A stretch of DNA of 29,875 bases from Pseudomonadota bacterium (GTDB lineage: Bacteria; Pseudomonadota; Alphaproteobacteria; Rhizobiales; Tepidamorphaceae): positions 1 to 29,875 of the forward strand of contig JAEWYT010000122.1 in NCBI GenBank assembly GCA_023458595.1, written 5' to 3'. Shown piece after piece: positions 21,460 through 29,875 of this stretch. Position numbers and translations under genes: made by a program. The notes beneath the pieces were generated by a model. The model was not told where the DNA came from and searched no databases. It saw only the letters and a list, made by a program, of their open reading frames with translations. Numbering within the stretch: position 1 is the stretch's first letter; each line of letters starts with the position of its first letter.

Positions 21460-22134
21460 ATGTCACAAAACCCACCTATTCGTGTATTACTTGCTGACGA
21501 CCACGCCGTGGTCCGAGCCGGCATTCGCCAGTTCCTGGAACACTCCGGCGATATTGAAGTTGTAGCCGAAGCCAATGATGGGGTAGAAGCCCAGGCTCTC
21601 ATCGAGCAGCACCGGCCGGATGTAGCTGTGTTGGATATCCAAATGCCAAAAGCTAGCGGCATTGAAGTGACCCGCTGGGTACGTTCGCAGTATCGGGAGG
21701 TCGGCGTACTCGTCCTGACTGCTTACGAAGATGATCCTTATGTCCTGGCTGTGCTGCAAGCTGGAGCGAATGGATATGTGCTGAAAACCGCCTCCCCGGC
21801 CGAAATTATTCAAGCCGTGCATGATGTGGATGCTGGAAAGTCTGCTCTCGATCCTGCCATCACCCAAAAAGTGATGGAGCATATGTTTGGACAGAAATCC
21901 GCAGCCGCTCAGGCCATCGAGCCACTAACTGAACGGGAGCTGGAAGTGTTGACCCTGGCGGGGAAAGGGTACACCAACAAAGCCATTGGCGCCCAGCTTG
22001 GGATCAGCGATCGCACCGTCCAGGGCCACCTGGCCAGGATATTTAATAAGCTGCAAGCGGAAAGCCGCACCGAAGCGGTCATGCGGGCCGTCTCCATGGG
22101 ATGGCTTCCTCCGGATTTGGGGACGCCCGGGTAA
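21460..22134 (+). CDS. NarL/FixJ-family response regulator
   Basis: 224 residues. The receiver domain (about 7-122) has the acidic pair D13/D14, the phosphoacceptor D59 (VAVLDIQMP), the switch Thr in VLTAYED and Lys in GYVLKTASP. A LuxR-type HTH follows (about 152-212): LTERELEVLTLAGKGYTNKA, then the recognition helix region ISDRTVQGHLARIFNKL. Partner of the histidine kinase that starts 11 bases downstream. All active residues are present. Transcribed divergently from the cupredoxin gene, which could be among its targets. The signal sensed is unknown. Confidence 0.94.
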   Translation: MSQNPPIRVLLADDHAVVRAGIRQFLEHSGDIEVVAEANDGVEAQALIEQHRPDVAVLDIQMPKASGIEVTRWVRSQYREVGVLVLTAYEDDPYVLAVLQAGANGYVLKTASPAEIIQAVHDVDAGKSALDPAITQKVMEHMFGQKSAAAQAIEPLTERELEVLTLAGKGYTNKAIGAQLGISDRTVQGHLARIFNKLQAESRTEAVMRAVSMGWLPPDLGTPG

Positions 22135-22145
22135 GGCCGGGGAAA

Positions 22146-23864
22146 ATGCAAAGGAAAGCCTGGTTTTCTTCCTGGGGCCTGACTCCCCAACTCTTTTTGT
22201 TTTTTGTACTTCCCCTCACTTTGCTGCTCATCCTGGTGACATTTGGCGGGCTGGCGATTCACCGCAGAGCGATGCGCGACCTGGTTGGTGAGCGGGATGT
22301 GCGGGCGGTGAGAGCGGCCGCCAGTGCCCTCTTCGAACAGCTCAACCACCGCCGCATCGCTGTGCGAACCCTGGCAATGTCTGCCTCGACGGTCTCGGAT
22401 ACCGGTGAGCTGGATGAGCTCCTTTTGCGTTCGGAGTTTCTGCTGCCGTTCTTCGACCGGGGGTTAGCCTTCTATAACCTGAATGGTCACTTGCTCGCCG
22501 ACACAGGGCGACCTGAGTTTTGGGATAATCTTTCAGAGATTCCCGAGTTCAAACAGCTGCTCAAGCCCACCGATCAGGCTCAGATTACTACGGTTTCAAA
22601 TCCAGATACCGGTGATCCCATCGTTCTCGTTTCGTTTGCAACCTCTTCTAACCGGGTGGCAGTAGGCGCATTGTCTCCGAATTCTTTGATCGGGCGGGCT
22701 CTGGCGGATGTCATCCTTCCTTCAGAAGGCAGCGTTGCTTACGTTGTAAACGAAAATGGCATCCTGCTTTACCAGGCAGGTCATTCGATTGTGCCTTTTT
22801 CAATCTCAACGCATCCTGGAATTGCCCAGGCTTTAGAGGGCATCAGTGGAGCGACCTATCTACCAGTCGATGGGAAGGAGCATGTTATCGCGTATAGCCC
22901 GATACCCCTGGTCGATTGGGCGCTGGTTGTTGAAGAGCCCTGGGCAACGGTCGCTACGCCACTTCTGGATCTAACCGAGCAGGCTCCTCTGGTCCTGATC
23001 CCAGTAGTCGTGCTTTCTATGATCGCCCTGTGGTTCGCCACGCAACGAATCGTCCAACCTCTGAAGAACCTGGAAAGCCGCACCACCCGCCTGGCCTGGG
23101 GAGATTTCAAGGCGATTGAAGAGCCGGTTGGAGGAATTAACGAGATCCGGCATCTACAAGTAGAGCTGATTCACATGGCGAAGAAATTACGTGCCGCACA
23201 GCAGGGTTTACGCAACTATATTGGTGCGATGACCCAGGGGCAGGAAGAAGAGCGCCGGCGTTTGGCGCGCGAGCTGCACGATGATACCCTCCAGTCCTTG
23301 ATTGCACTTAAGCAGCGGGTTCAGCTGGCCGAGCTTTCTCGTAATGGTGGCGTGGAGAGGAATGGGCTCAAAGAGATCGAAGGATTGACCGACCAGACGA
23401 TTCAGAATCTTCGCCGGGTGACGCGTGCCCTACGGCCCATTTACCTCGAAGACCTGGGGCTGGTGCCGGCGCTGGAGATGCTGGCCAAAGAAGTGGAGAC
23501 GACCAACGGTATCGAAGTGCAGTTTCAGCAGTCAGGAACCGAAAAACGCTTATCCCCCACCACGGAGCTGGCTTTGTATCGGATGGCTCAAGAAGCACTG
23601 AGCAATGCAATCCGTCACGCGAATGCCAGCCAGGCAGCGGTGGATATCCAATACAACGCGGATGAAGTCCGCTTACAGGTGACAGATAACGGAAAGGGGT
23701 TTGCTGTCCCCGAAAGCCCGGCTGAGTTTGCCCCCGGTGGGCACTACGGGCTGCTCGGAATGCACGAACGGGCCGAGATGATTGGGGCCCGGCTCGAAAT
23801 CGAATCGCAAGTGAGCCAGGGGACACGGATTACGGTTGTCCTGGTAGACCGAGGCATTACTTGA
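22146..23864 (+). CDS. Sensor histidine kinase (NarX/DesK-type)
   Basis: 572 residues from ATG 22146; an in-frame ATG at 22101 would overlap the regulator and lacks a clear ribosome binding site. Order of domains: membrane segment (about 11-35), extracytoplasmic sensor with PAS/Cache-like pattern (about 38-275; ending HVIAYSPIPLVDWALVVEEP, typical of Cache domains), second membrane segment (280-303), HAMP linker, HisKA_3 dimerisation domain with H-box ARELHDDTLQSL (His near residue 377), and an HATPase_c domain with N-box ALSNAIRHANAS and GKGF and GLLGM glycine boxes. It phosphorylates the preceding regulator. The Cache sensor suggests a small extracellular ligand. Confidence 0.92.
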   Translation: MQRKAWFSSWGLTPQLFLFFVLPLTLLLILVTFGGLAIHRRAMRDLVGERDVRAVRAAASALFEQLNHRRIAVRTLAMSASTVSDTGELDELLLRSEFLLPFFDRGLAFYNLNGHLLADTGRPEFWDNLSEIPEFKQLLKPTDQAQITTVSNPDTGDPIVLVSFATSSNRVAVGALSPNSLIGRALADVILPSEGSVAYVVNENGILLYQAGHSIVPFSISTHPGIAQALEGISGATYLPVDGKEHVIAYSPIPLVDWALVVEEPWATVATPLLDLTEQAPLVLIPVVVLSMIALWFATQRIVQPLKNLESRTTRLAWGDFKAIEEPVGGINEIRHLQVELIHMAKKLRAAQQGLRNYIGAMTQGQEEERRRLARELHDDTLQSLIALKQRVQLAELSRNGGVERNGLKEIEGLTDQTIQNLRRVTRALRPIYLEDLGLVPALEMLAKEVETTNGIEVQFQQSGTEKRLSPTTELALYRMAQEALSNAIRHANASQAAVDIQYNADEVRLQVTDNGKGFAVPESPAEFAPGGHYGLLGMHERAEMIGARLEIESQVSQGTRITVVLVDRGIT

Positions 23865-23898
23865 GATCCGTTGCTAACAGAAGGAAGGTAGGCAGAAA

Positions 23899-24348
23899 AT
23901 GTTTCGGTATTTTTTCAGTATTTTCATCGTCGTCTTGCTGGTAGCTGGCTGCAGTACCACGCCAGCCAGCGTAAACTCCGGGGCGAATGAATCCCCAGCT
24001 ATGGAGGTTCAGGGGGAGGAAATCCTCTTGGAGGATGGTACCTATACCAATATCACAGTAGCTGAACTGCAAACGATGCTCCAACAGAAGGATTTCCAGC
24101 TGATCAATGTACATATTCCAGATGAAGGCGATCTTCCGGACACCGATCTATCCATCCCCTACAATGAGATCGACCAGCACCTCGATCAACTTCCTGAGGA
24201 TCAAAACGCTAAGTTGGTTTTGTACTGCCGGAGCGACCGGATGAGCACCATCGCGGCCGAACAGCTCGTCGATCTGGGTTATACCAACGTGTGGAACCTG
24301 AAGGGTGGAATGGTTGCCTGGGAGCAGGCCGGTCTTCCTTTGAAGTGA
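23899..24348 (+). CDS. Rhodanese-domain lipoprotein
   Basis: 149 residues. The signal peptide ends in the lipobox LVAGC (C18). After a Ser/Asn-rich spacer a single rhodanese domain spans about 52-149: TVAELQTMLQQKDFQLINVH, then the active-site loop CRSDRMS (110-116) with catalytic C110, and the closing NLKGGMVAWEQAGLP. Rhodanese domains accept sulfane sulfur from donors such as thiosulfate; outside the membrane such proteins may handle sulfur or act in redox chemistry. It lies 34 bases after the kinase gene with AAGGAAGG upstream of ATG 23899, so it may share its transcript. No terminator is seen before the convergent gene ending at 24356. Confidence 0.9.
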   Translation: MFRYFFSIFIVVLLVAGCSTTPASVNSGANESPAMEVQGEEILLEDGTYTNITVAELQTMLQQKDFQLINVHIPDEGDLPDTDLSIPYNEIDQHLDQLPEDQNAKLVLYCRSDRMSTIAAEQLVDLGYTNVWNLKGGMVAWEQAGLPLK

Positions 24349-24355
24349 TGCCTGT

Positions 24356-25417
24356 CTACACTACACTAACTTTGGTGCCATAGCCCCGCGCGTCCCAGGC
24401 AGGACCTTCTTTCGATTCTTCCCAGTATGGGGTTGACCAGCGAAAAATCCACTTAGCATCCGCATTCCGCATGTTTACGCAGCCGTGGCTCATCTGGACG
24501 CCGAAGTTGTTGTGCCAGAATGTTCCATGAAAGGCAACTCCGGTCTCAGGAATAAAAAAGCTGGTCCAGGGAACTCCTGGCAGAGAGTAGCCACCTGGGG
24601 CACCACTGGCCTGGATCGATCCCATATGCTTAGAGGGTGACTTGCTCCCAATTCGATAATCCCCCCGAGGGGTGTGGGTGGGAATGCCATTCGTTGATGG
24701 GCGAGTGCTGTGAATTCCGGTGGAAACTTTGGCTTCTAGTACCAACTGATCGCCTTCATAAGCCCTGGCCACCTGTTCGCGGATCGATACTTCGATGCGT
24801 TTCTCTTCATCGGGAACCTCAGGAGAAAGTGGGGTAAGTTCTTCTGCTGGAATCGGGCGCAGGTGGCTGGCGGGGGCGTAGTAGGTGAGCATTTTATCCA
24901 GCTCGTTGGTTATCTGATACCAAGGCTGTCCATCGGGTCCTTCTTGGAGGCCGGTTACCCAGTGCGTGGTCTCATAATACAGCCGGTACTGCTGCTTCCA
25001 GCCCTCGTACCTAGAGTATCGAAGCGCATCCGAATACGGAACACTTACTTCACACAGCATTCCGTTTGAGGGAACTGCTTCCATAACTTGATTGAAGCGC
25101 ATTTTTACCATCTGCACGTATGCGCTGTGGATGTATCCTCCCCATAGCCGATACCAGATTGGGTTGTAAGCAGGGCCTTCAGGAGCAACAACGGCTGAGT
25201 AGAGGATAATCACCTGATCCCGATATCGTTTCCCGACAATCAGGTTGACTTCTGAGCGAGGCTCAGCATAAACATCTATCTCATCGATTGTCACCCGCCC
25301 CATCAGATCCGGGTAGGGCCGGTTCCAGGGCTGGAAAGGGGGCCAGGGAAAAGCCAGGCTGCCGAAAGCCAATCCGCTGAGTTTTAGAAAATCTCGCCGG
25401 GATATGGATCTGTTCAT
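24356..25417 (-). CDS. Tat-exported L,D-transpeptidase (YkuD domain)
   Basis: 353 residues from ATG 25417, which overlaps the feoB stop in an ATGA arrangement. The N-terminus is a twin-arginine signal, SRRDFLKLSG followed by a hydrophobic stretch, so the protein is exported folded. The middle (about 40-210) is a large region with GxYxHSAYVQ-type SH3-like strands. The YkuD catalytic domain is C-terminal (about 215-353): RIEVSIREQVARAYEGDQLV, then HGTFWHNNFGVQMSHGCVNM with the catalytic His and Cys (SHGCVNMR) complete. It cross-links peptidoglycan (3-3 bonds) or anchors proteins. Translational coupling to an iron transporter is unusual and has no evident functional reason. Confidence 0.9.
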   Translation of the reverse strand: MNRSISRRDFLKLSGLAFGSLAFPWPPFQPWNRPYPDLMGRVTIDEIDVYAEPRSEVNLIVGKRYRDQVIILYSAVVAPEGPAYNPIWYRLWGGYIHSAYVQMVKMRFNQVMEAVPSNGMLCEVSVPYSDALRYSRYEGWKQQYRLYYETTHWVTGLQEGPDGQPWYQITNELDKMLTYYAPASHLRPIPAEELTPLSPEVPDEEKRIEVSIREQVARAYEGDQLVLEAKVSTGIHSTRPSTNGIPTHTPRGDYRIGSKSPSKHMGSIQASGAPGGYSLPGVPWTSFFIPETGVAFHGTFWHNNFGVQMSHGCVNMRNADAKWIFRWSTPYWEESKEGPAWDARGYGTKVSVV

Positions 25418-27390
25418 CCGATGCCCCATCCAATCCAGGATAAACCCCGGTAAAGGAGACCGCCAACCAGGAACGCCAGGGGAAAAATGAACAGCACCAT
25501 TCCAGCCGCTGTTCGCCAGCCGCGCTCTTTGGCGATCATCATGACACTCGCAATACAGGGGATGAAAAGCGTGATCGTCACCATAGCGACAACTACTTGA
25601 AGTGGGGTCAGCAGTCCCTGGTTCTGCATGACGAATAGATTGGTGGCGGCAAAGTCGCGCCTCAAGAATCCGATCAAGAAAGCCGCACTGGTTTCTGCCG
25701 GCAACCCAAGCCAACCACTCACCAGGGGTTCTCCCAGGCGGATGACCTGATTTAACACCCCAGTTTTATCTAGAACGAACAGCATCAAGGTTCCGAGCAG
25801 GAAGAGGGGTACAACTTCCTTGATATACCATTCCAGGCGGGTAAGCGTTTTGAGAACAACGTTGGAGAGCTGCGGCCAGCGGAGCGGGGGAAGTTCGACC
25901 AGAAGTTGGGTCCGTTCCCCTGACAACAGGCGGGCTGCCAGCCAGCCGACGACCAGCAGCACTAGGAAAACTATCCCGCTCCATATTAAGGTGGCTGTGA
26001 AGGATATGCCGGCGAGCATTCCCATTACCACGCCTAGCTGGGCAGAACAGGGAATTGCCAGGGCCAGGAGCAAGGTAACCAACCAGCGTTCTCGCTTGCT
26101 CTCTAAGGTCCGTGTTGTAACCGTTGCCATGGTGACACAGCCCAGACCTAGCACCATCGGGAGAACGGCCTTGCCGTTCAATCCCAGAAAAGCAAAGAAC
26201 CGGTTGCTCAAAGCAGCAAGCCGTGGCAAATACCCGGAATCCTCCAGGACGCCAAACGCCAAAAAGAAAGTGGAAACGATTGGTAAGATTAAGGCGATGG
26301 CATAGGTCATCCCCATGGTCCAAAGGCCATATTCGCCGACCAGCAAATCGCGGAGAATGGAGAAAGGAATCGCTCCTTGGATAAGTTGAGCGAACCAGGG
26401 GTTAAGGATCTGCCCGAACAAGTTTTCTTCCATCAGCCCCACCAGGGTACCGGCACCAAAAATTCCTACGAACCAGTACATGCTATACAGAACAAGTCCA
26501 AGCAGGATGAAACCCCAGAAAGGATGAGTGGTGAGCTGGCCCAGGCGCAAGCTCATTTTTGAGCGCCTGTCGTCGCTGACAGTCAGGACCGCGTCTGCCA
26601 GCTCATTTACCACCTCAATCCTCGTGTTTTGAATAAGTGCCGGTGCCGGATCATCTTTTCTATGAAATTTGCTGCGGGCATCCATGACGGAATTAAAATC
26701 ATCCGGCGGCAGGTTTTGCTCCAGCCAGCCTGTGCTGACCGCATCTTCGCTGAGGAACAGCAGGCTGAGGGAGCGCGCCGAAATGGGCAGGTGAGCAGGC
26801 AGATGCGGAATCATCGCTCGGACCGCATTTTCTATTTCATCCGGATAACTGACTTGAAAGGAGGATGGACCGCAGTTGTGCAGGCGCTTGCTCACCTCCG
26901 CAAGGCCTTCTCCGCGAGTAGCGACTGTTGGGATGATGGGTAAACTTAGCATCTCTGCTAACCTACCAATATCTATGTAAACTCCCCGTGAATGAGCCTC
27001 ATCCATCATATTGAGCGCCACGATCATGGGCAGACCCATCTCGGCTAGTTGAATGGTTAGGAGCAAGGTGCGGCGTAAGTTCTTTGCATCCCCTACTTGA
27101 ATCACGGCCCGTAAAGGTTCATCGAGCAGCACATTTGCAGTGACAAATTCATCTTCCGTTTGCGGTGGAAATGTGATGACCCCTGGCGTGTCTACCAGGG
27201 TGCTATCTGGAAACGAGGGGAACAGCCCCCGGGATAGTTCGACCGTGGTTCCAGGGTAGTTTGAAACCTGGGTGCGTTGGCCGGTCATCTTTTGAAAGAA
27301 AATTGACTTACCTACGTTGGGATGTCCAACCAGAGCAATGGCCCCGTTATTTGTTTGCACCTCAATACCTGAGCTTCCATGACAGTGCAT
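25414..27390 (-). CDS. feoB: Ferrous iron transporter FeoB
   Basis: 658-residue membrane protein that imports Fe(II). The N-terminal GTPase domain shows G1 GHPNVGKS (22-29), G2 NYPGTT, G3 DTPG, G4 NMMD and a G5-like VATRGEG. The regulatory helical region follows (about 170-260). The membrane part starts near residue 285, with the gate motif GLGCVTMATVTTRTLESKR and the second core block (FIPCIASVMMIAKERGWR). Its length is shorter than E. coli FeoB but common among Gram-positive and Chloroflexota-type copies. The extreme N-terminus reads MHCHG. No feoA is visible nearby. AAGGAG lies upstream of ATG 27390, and the gene follows the cytochrome b gene after 80 bases. Confidence 0.95.
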   Translation of the reverse strand: MHCHGSSGIEVQTNNGAIALVGHPNVGKSIFFQKMTGQRTQVSNYPGTTVELSRGLFPSFPDSTLVDTPGVITFPPQTEDEFVTANVLLDEPLRAVIQVGDAKNLRRTLLLTIQLAEMGLPMIVALNMMDEAHSRGVYIDIGRLAEMLSLPIIPTVATRGEGLAEVSKRLHNCGPSSFQVSYPDEIENAVRAMIPHLPAHLPISARSLSLLFLSEDAVSTGWLEQNLPPDDFNSVMDARSKFHRKDDPAPALIQNTRIEVVNELADAVLTVSDDRRSKMSLRLGQLTTHPFWGFILLGLVLYSMYWFVGIFGAGTLVGLMEENLFGQILNPWFAQLIQGAIPFSILRDLLVGEYGLWTMGMTYAIALILPIVSTFFLAFGVLEDSGYLPRLAALSNRFFAFLGLNGKAVLPMVLGLGCVTMATVTTRTLESKRERWLVTLLLALAIPCSAQLGVVMGMLAGISFTATLIWSGIVFLVLLVVGWLAARLLSGERTQLLVELPPLRWPQLSNVVLKTLTRLEWYIKEVVPLFLLGTLMLFVLDKTGVLNQVIRLGEPLVSGWLGLPAETSAAFLIGFLRRDFAATNLFVMQNQGLLTPLQVVVAMVTITLFIPCIASVMMIAKERGWRTAAGMVLFIFPLAFLVGGLLYRGLSWIGWGIG

Positions 27391-27470
27391 GACTTTTTCT
27401 CCTTACTGCAAATTATTTGCAGCAACTGTTGCCAATGAAGCCTTGAACCTCCGGTGTAAACTGGCCGGGG

Positions 27471-28496
27471 TTAGGGCTGGTCGTTTGTGACTGATGATGA
27501 AGGATCACCAGGAACTTTAGTCCTTGATTGCTGATACAAACGCTCATATTCCTTGGGGTTATCCAAAATCATCTGCTGCCCGCTTATCCGACCGGTGAAA
27601 ATGCTGAATGTGGGTGAGTGAAAGAGAACATGGTAGAGATGCCAGGTCAAAACAAAAAACAAAGCAGCGGTTGCCTCACTACCATGGATGATTTGAGCAA
27701 GTGCAAGGGTCTCGCCAGAAAGTAAGCGCGCGGCAAAGTCGGGGAACAGCAGGAGCAAACCACTTCCCGACAAAATTGCGATACTGAAAAAGAAAAACCA
27801 GTAGGTAACTTTCTGTTCCAACCGGTACTTTCCTGATGATGGTCTTTCACCTTTGAACCTAATACTGCGGAAGTACTCGATTCCGGAGTAGATATCTTCG
27901 CCGGACAAGAAAATTTCAGCAGACAGCTGCCTGCGGAGCATTCGGACCAGTCCATGTCTCAGATGTAAGGCCGAGTTGAGGATGAGGACTAACCCAGCTA
28001 AACGGTGTATCTGACGAAAGTAGGCCAGGGTATCCAAGGAGCGAAACAGGAAATGTCCCCAGCTCTCATAATACATTTGTGGAAGACCGGTCAAAAGAAG
28101 AACTGTGAAGCTCAGCAGGAGAACAGCGTGCTCGATGCGCTGCCGATGGCTGAAGCGAGAATAGAATCTGGTCTGGTAAGCAACCTTTGAAGGATGAATG
28201 GACTTTTGGTAAAAGACTGCCGGGAAAGGCCTCCGAGTCCGAAACCATTCCTGGCGTAGTGGAGACCCGACTACTTGAGCACCGATGGTACCTGCAGAAA
28301 CAAGCAAGACGAGAAAAGGTAAAGCTTGATAAAAAGGGACCACTTCAGCTGCAGGAGAGAAAGGATTGGAAATCACCGGGCGAGAGACAGTGAGATTGGG
28401 TTGGTGAACATCCCCAGCAAGTACCGGAACACCGATGTAGAGGGAGAGCAGGAATACACTCAGAAAGGAAGTAAGAAACCAAAAGCGACGCTGCAT
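27471..28496 (-). CDS. Cytochrome b561/FdnI-type di-heme membrane protein
   Basis: 341 residues from ATG 28496, placed 7 bases after the methyltransferase stop; an upstream in-frame start (28544) would overlap that gene. The protein has an N-terminal signal or membrane segment (about 4-27), another near 56-74, and a four-helix core. The core carries His residues placed to bind two b hemes: RIEHAVLLLSFTVLLLTG (first helix), IHRLAGLVLILNSALHLRHG (second), and IIHGSEATAALFFVLTWHLYHVLF (fourth). This matches the gamma subunit pattern of formate dehydrogenases and Ni/Fe hydrogenases, which passes electrons to quinone. A short cytoplasmic segment with charged residues links helices 2 and 3. No catalytic partner subunit is present here. 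Confidence 0.8.
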   Translation of the reverse strand: MQRRFWFLTSFLSVFLLSLYIGVPVLAGDVHQPNLTVSRPVISNPFSPAAEVVPFYQALPFLVLLVSAGTIGAQVVGSPLRQEWFRTRRPFPAVFYQKSIHPSKVAYQTRFYSRFSHRQRIEHAVLLLSFTVLLLTGLPQMYYESWGHFLFRSLDTLAYFRQIHRLAGLVLILNSALHLRHGLVRMLRRQLSAEIFLSGEDIYSGIEYFRSIRFKGERPSSGKYRLEQKVTYWFFFFSIAILSGSGLLLLFPDFAARLLSGETLALAQIIHGSEATAALFFVLTWHLYHVLFHSPTFSIFTGRISGQQMILDNPKEYERLYQQSRTKVPGDPSSSVTNDQP

Positions 28497-28503
28497 GGCG
28501 ATC

Positions 28504-29151
28504 TTACCTGCTTTTTTGAGCAACAATGAGTTTAAACAAGCCACCCATCCCCAGATCTTCTACCTGTTCAACGATCAAACCTGACTGATTAACGTTCGAA
28601 ACCGTTTGCCGGTTAATATTCGGCCCCATCATTCTTACCACCACAGGGTTGATGAAATCCATGATCCGGGCGAGAAAAGGATTTTCAGAGCGGACATGAT
28701 CCATCAAAAAAACTTTCCCGCCGGGTTTTAGAACGCGCTGGACCTCTCGCAGCCCAAGGACAGGATCAGGAACCGAGCAGAAGACACAGGTAGCGACGAT
28801 AGTGTCGAAGGTGTTATCGGCAAACTCAAGATTCTGCACATCTCCCATATGCAAAGCAACAGCTAGGTTCATCCGGCGGGCCTTCAGGGTCGCCCGAGCG
28901 AGCATCCCGGGCGTGAGATCCACCGCAGTCACCTGCGCCCGTGAAGGGTAATAGGGGAAGTTCTTGCCCGTTCCAACGCCAACCTCCAAGATTTTCTTGC
29001 CTGTAACCATGGACCACAAGCGCTGGCGCCAGGGCCTATAACGATGCTCCGCAAAGGTCTCGAAAAGATCATATATGGGTGCAATCCGTTCATATCGCCG
29101 GCGGGTTGCATCAGTAAGATCCCGGTTTAGGGTGGAAACCGAGGCGCTCAA
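28504..29151 (-). CDS. SAM-dependent methyltransferase (UbiE/PmtA-like)
   Basis: 215 residues, from TTG 29151, overlapping the stop of the preceding gene (TTGA) with AAGGA 11 bases upstream. Class I Rossmann methyltransferase: motif I ILEVGVGTGKN (54-64) binds SAM, AVDLTPGMLARA is motif II, and FDTIVATCVFCSVPDP with EVQRVLKPGGKVFLMDHV gives motifs post-I to III. The N-terminal YERIAPIYDLFE is characteristic of UbiE-like and phosphatidylethanolamine N-methyltransferase (PmtA) proteins. The substrate is likely a quinone precursor or a lipid, not resolvable by sequence. Neighbouring membrane-redox genes favour a quinone- or lipid-related role. Confidence 0.85.
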   Translation of the reverse strand: MSASVSTLNRDLTDATRRRYERIAPIYDLFETFAEHRYRPWRQRLWSMVTGKKILEVGVGTGKNFPYYPSRAQVTAVDLTPGMLARATLKARRMNLAVALHMGDVQNLEFADNTFDTIVATCVFCSVPDPVLGLREVQRVLKPGGKVFLMDHVRSENPFLARIMDFINPVVVRMMGPNINRQTVSNVNQSGLIVEQVEDLGMGGLFKLIVAQKSR

Positions 29152-29875
29152 GTTGTCTCATCCTTTCTTTCCTGCAGGATGATCCGTGCCTGCTGTAACA
29201 GGTTCGACCGCTGGTGGGCATATGTTTCCCCAGTGACCTCACCCTGTTCCTGTGCCTGGTCTAGCCGGGCGATTTCGGCCAACAATTTATTCAATTGATC
29301 GCCAGCTGGGACCAGGGCTGGTTCGGCAAGTGGCCTGCGCCACCACCAGATGCCAAGGAGAACCATAGTGAGCCCCAGAACTGTTCCACCGATACCTAAA
29401 CCCGTTTTCAAGCCCGGCTCCTGGCTGCGGGGTGTCACCGCTGAAGCTGGCTGGTTAACTGCTGTTGACTCCCCGGATAATGTGACCGCCAGGGTTCCTC
29501 CAGCCTTGAGCCCATCTCTAGAGAGAACCGAAAAAACATCCCCATTTTTGGATGGCCAGGTGCCATCGGTAGCGAGACCTTCAGCGCTTACTTCCAGACC
29601 GCCGTTTTGAGGAACGAGGATACTGACATTCTTGACATCCAGCGGAGGTTTGATTTCAAACGACATGCCCGATTCGTAAGGCAAGACATAGGAAACCATT
29701 ACCTGGCTGCTCCGCTCCCCGGGAGATAAAGGCTCCGTATCGGCAAATCCGTCTGCGAACTGCAAAAACCGGCTTCCACCATTATGGCCAAAGGAAAGAT
29801 TGGCAGCCCCTTCTGGCAGGTTGAACTTGAGGGTGACAGGGGTACCATCCTCCAGCTGATCAGCGCCTTTTATCG
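29148..29875 (-). CDS. Membrane-anchored extracytoplasmic protein, 5' end cut by window
   Basis: The reading frame is open to the right edge of the window, so only the last 241 codons are seen. The visible N-terminal part is beta-rich and extracytoplasmic (KGADQLEDGTPVTLKFNLP, then MVSYVLPYES and VSILVPQNGG). A Pro-rich spacer leads to one membrane segment (GLGIGGTVLGLTMVLLGIWWW) and a short cytoplasmic coiled tail with KLLAEIARLDQAQEQGEV and YAHQRSNLLQQARIIL, a pattern of small tail domains following a single membrane anchor. Its stop overlaps the methyltransferase start, so it is the first gene seen of that operon. No enzyme motif is visible. A sensor or assembly factor for an exported redox system is a guess. 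Confidence 0.7.
   Translation of the reverse strand, partial: IKGADQLEDGTPVTLKFNLPEGAANLSFGHNGGSRFLQFADGFADTEPLSPGERSSQVMVSYVLPYESGMSFEIKPPLDVKNVSILVPQNGGLEVSAEGLATDGTWPSKNGDVFSVLSRDGLKAGGTLAVTLSGESTAVNQPASAVTPRSQEPGLKTGLGIGGTVLGLTMVLLGIWWWRRPLAEPALVPAGDQLNKLLAEIARLDQAQEQGEVTGETYAHQRSNLLQQARIILQERKDETT

Overview
The window looks like a bacterial chromosome segment carrying a large plasmid-like or integrative element, with ordinary chromosomal genes on its right. GC content is moderate to high. The gene families (a Tad/Cpa-type secretion set without a visible secretin, AbiE, FeoB with an N-terminal CHG motif, Tat-exported YkuD) would suit a Chloroflexota (Anaerolineae-like) bacterium. That assignment is inference from gene style only; no rRNA or other marker gene is present. 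I found no tRNA, rRNA or CRISPR array.

Layout. (a) 1-1485: an IS4-like insertion sequence, its left end cut by the window edge. It has inserted into abiEii, the toxin gene of a type IV AbiE toxin-antitoxin pair, leaving 29 toxin codons. The antitoxin gene abiEi (1562-2155, minus) is intact, with a promoter and an operator-like inverted repeat at 2156-2225. (b) 2226-2656: gene relics and a strong terminator. (c) 2657-10596: a replication and maintenance block. It contains an NYN nuclease with a cold-shock-like tail, ParA, a small protein with a duplicated domain (candidate ParB-type partner), an 11-12 bp-phased GCTATCG repeat array, a dnaB gene split by one in-frame TAG, a RepA_N/DnaD-like initiator with four 27-bp palindromes inside its coding sequence, a G39P-type helicase loader, an unknown protein and a NurA-type nuclease. 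(d) 10597-11067: non-coding, with a good sigma70-type promoter followed by two terminator-like hairpins. (e) 11068-20646: a co-directional secretion/transfer block. It contains a lipoprotein, a Cys-rich exported protein, a polytopic membrane protein, a 1214-residue VirB4/HerA-like ATPase with a roughly 350-residue Ser/His/Thr/Asp/Gly repeat insert, a small membrane protein, CpaB/RcpC, CpaE/TadZ and CpaF/TadA. It ends at a strong terminator (20694-20731). (f) 20767-29875: probably chromosomal. It contains a cupredoxin lipoprotein (minus), a NarL-type response regulator and its histidine kinase (plus), a rhodanese lipoprotein (plus), and a minus-strand group of a membrane-anchored protein, a SAM methyltransferase, a cytochrome b-type membrane protein, FeoB and a Tat-exported L,D-transpeptidase.

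How it may work together. Blocks c and e look like one mobile replicon. ParA and the duplicated-domain protein would segregate it. The initiator, loader and DnaB would start replication at the phased repeats and/or the palindromes in the initiator gene. The VirB4/HerA motor with Tad-type parts would build an envelope apparatus, possibly for DNA transfer. This last point is a hypothesis: no relaxase, coupling protein, pilin, TadB/TadC or integrase is visible here. The strongest leads are the hybrid secretion locus with its repeat-bearing ATPase, the two repeat arrays in the replication block, and the amber codon in dnaB.
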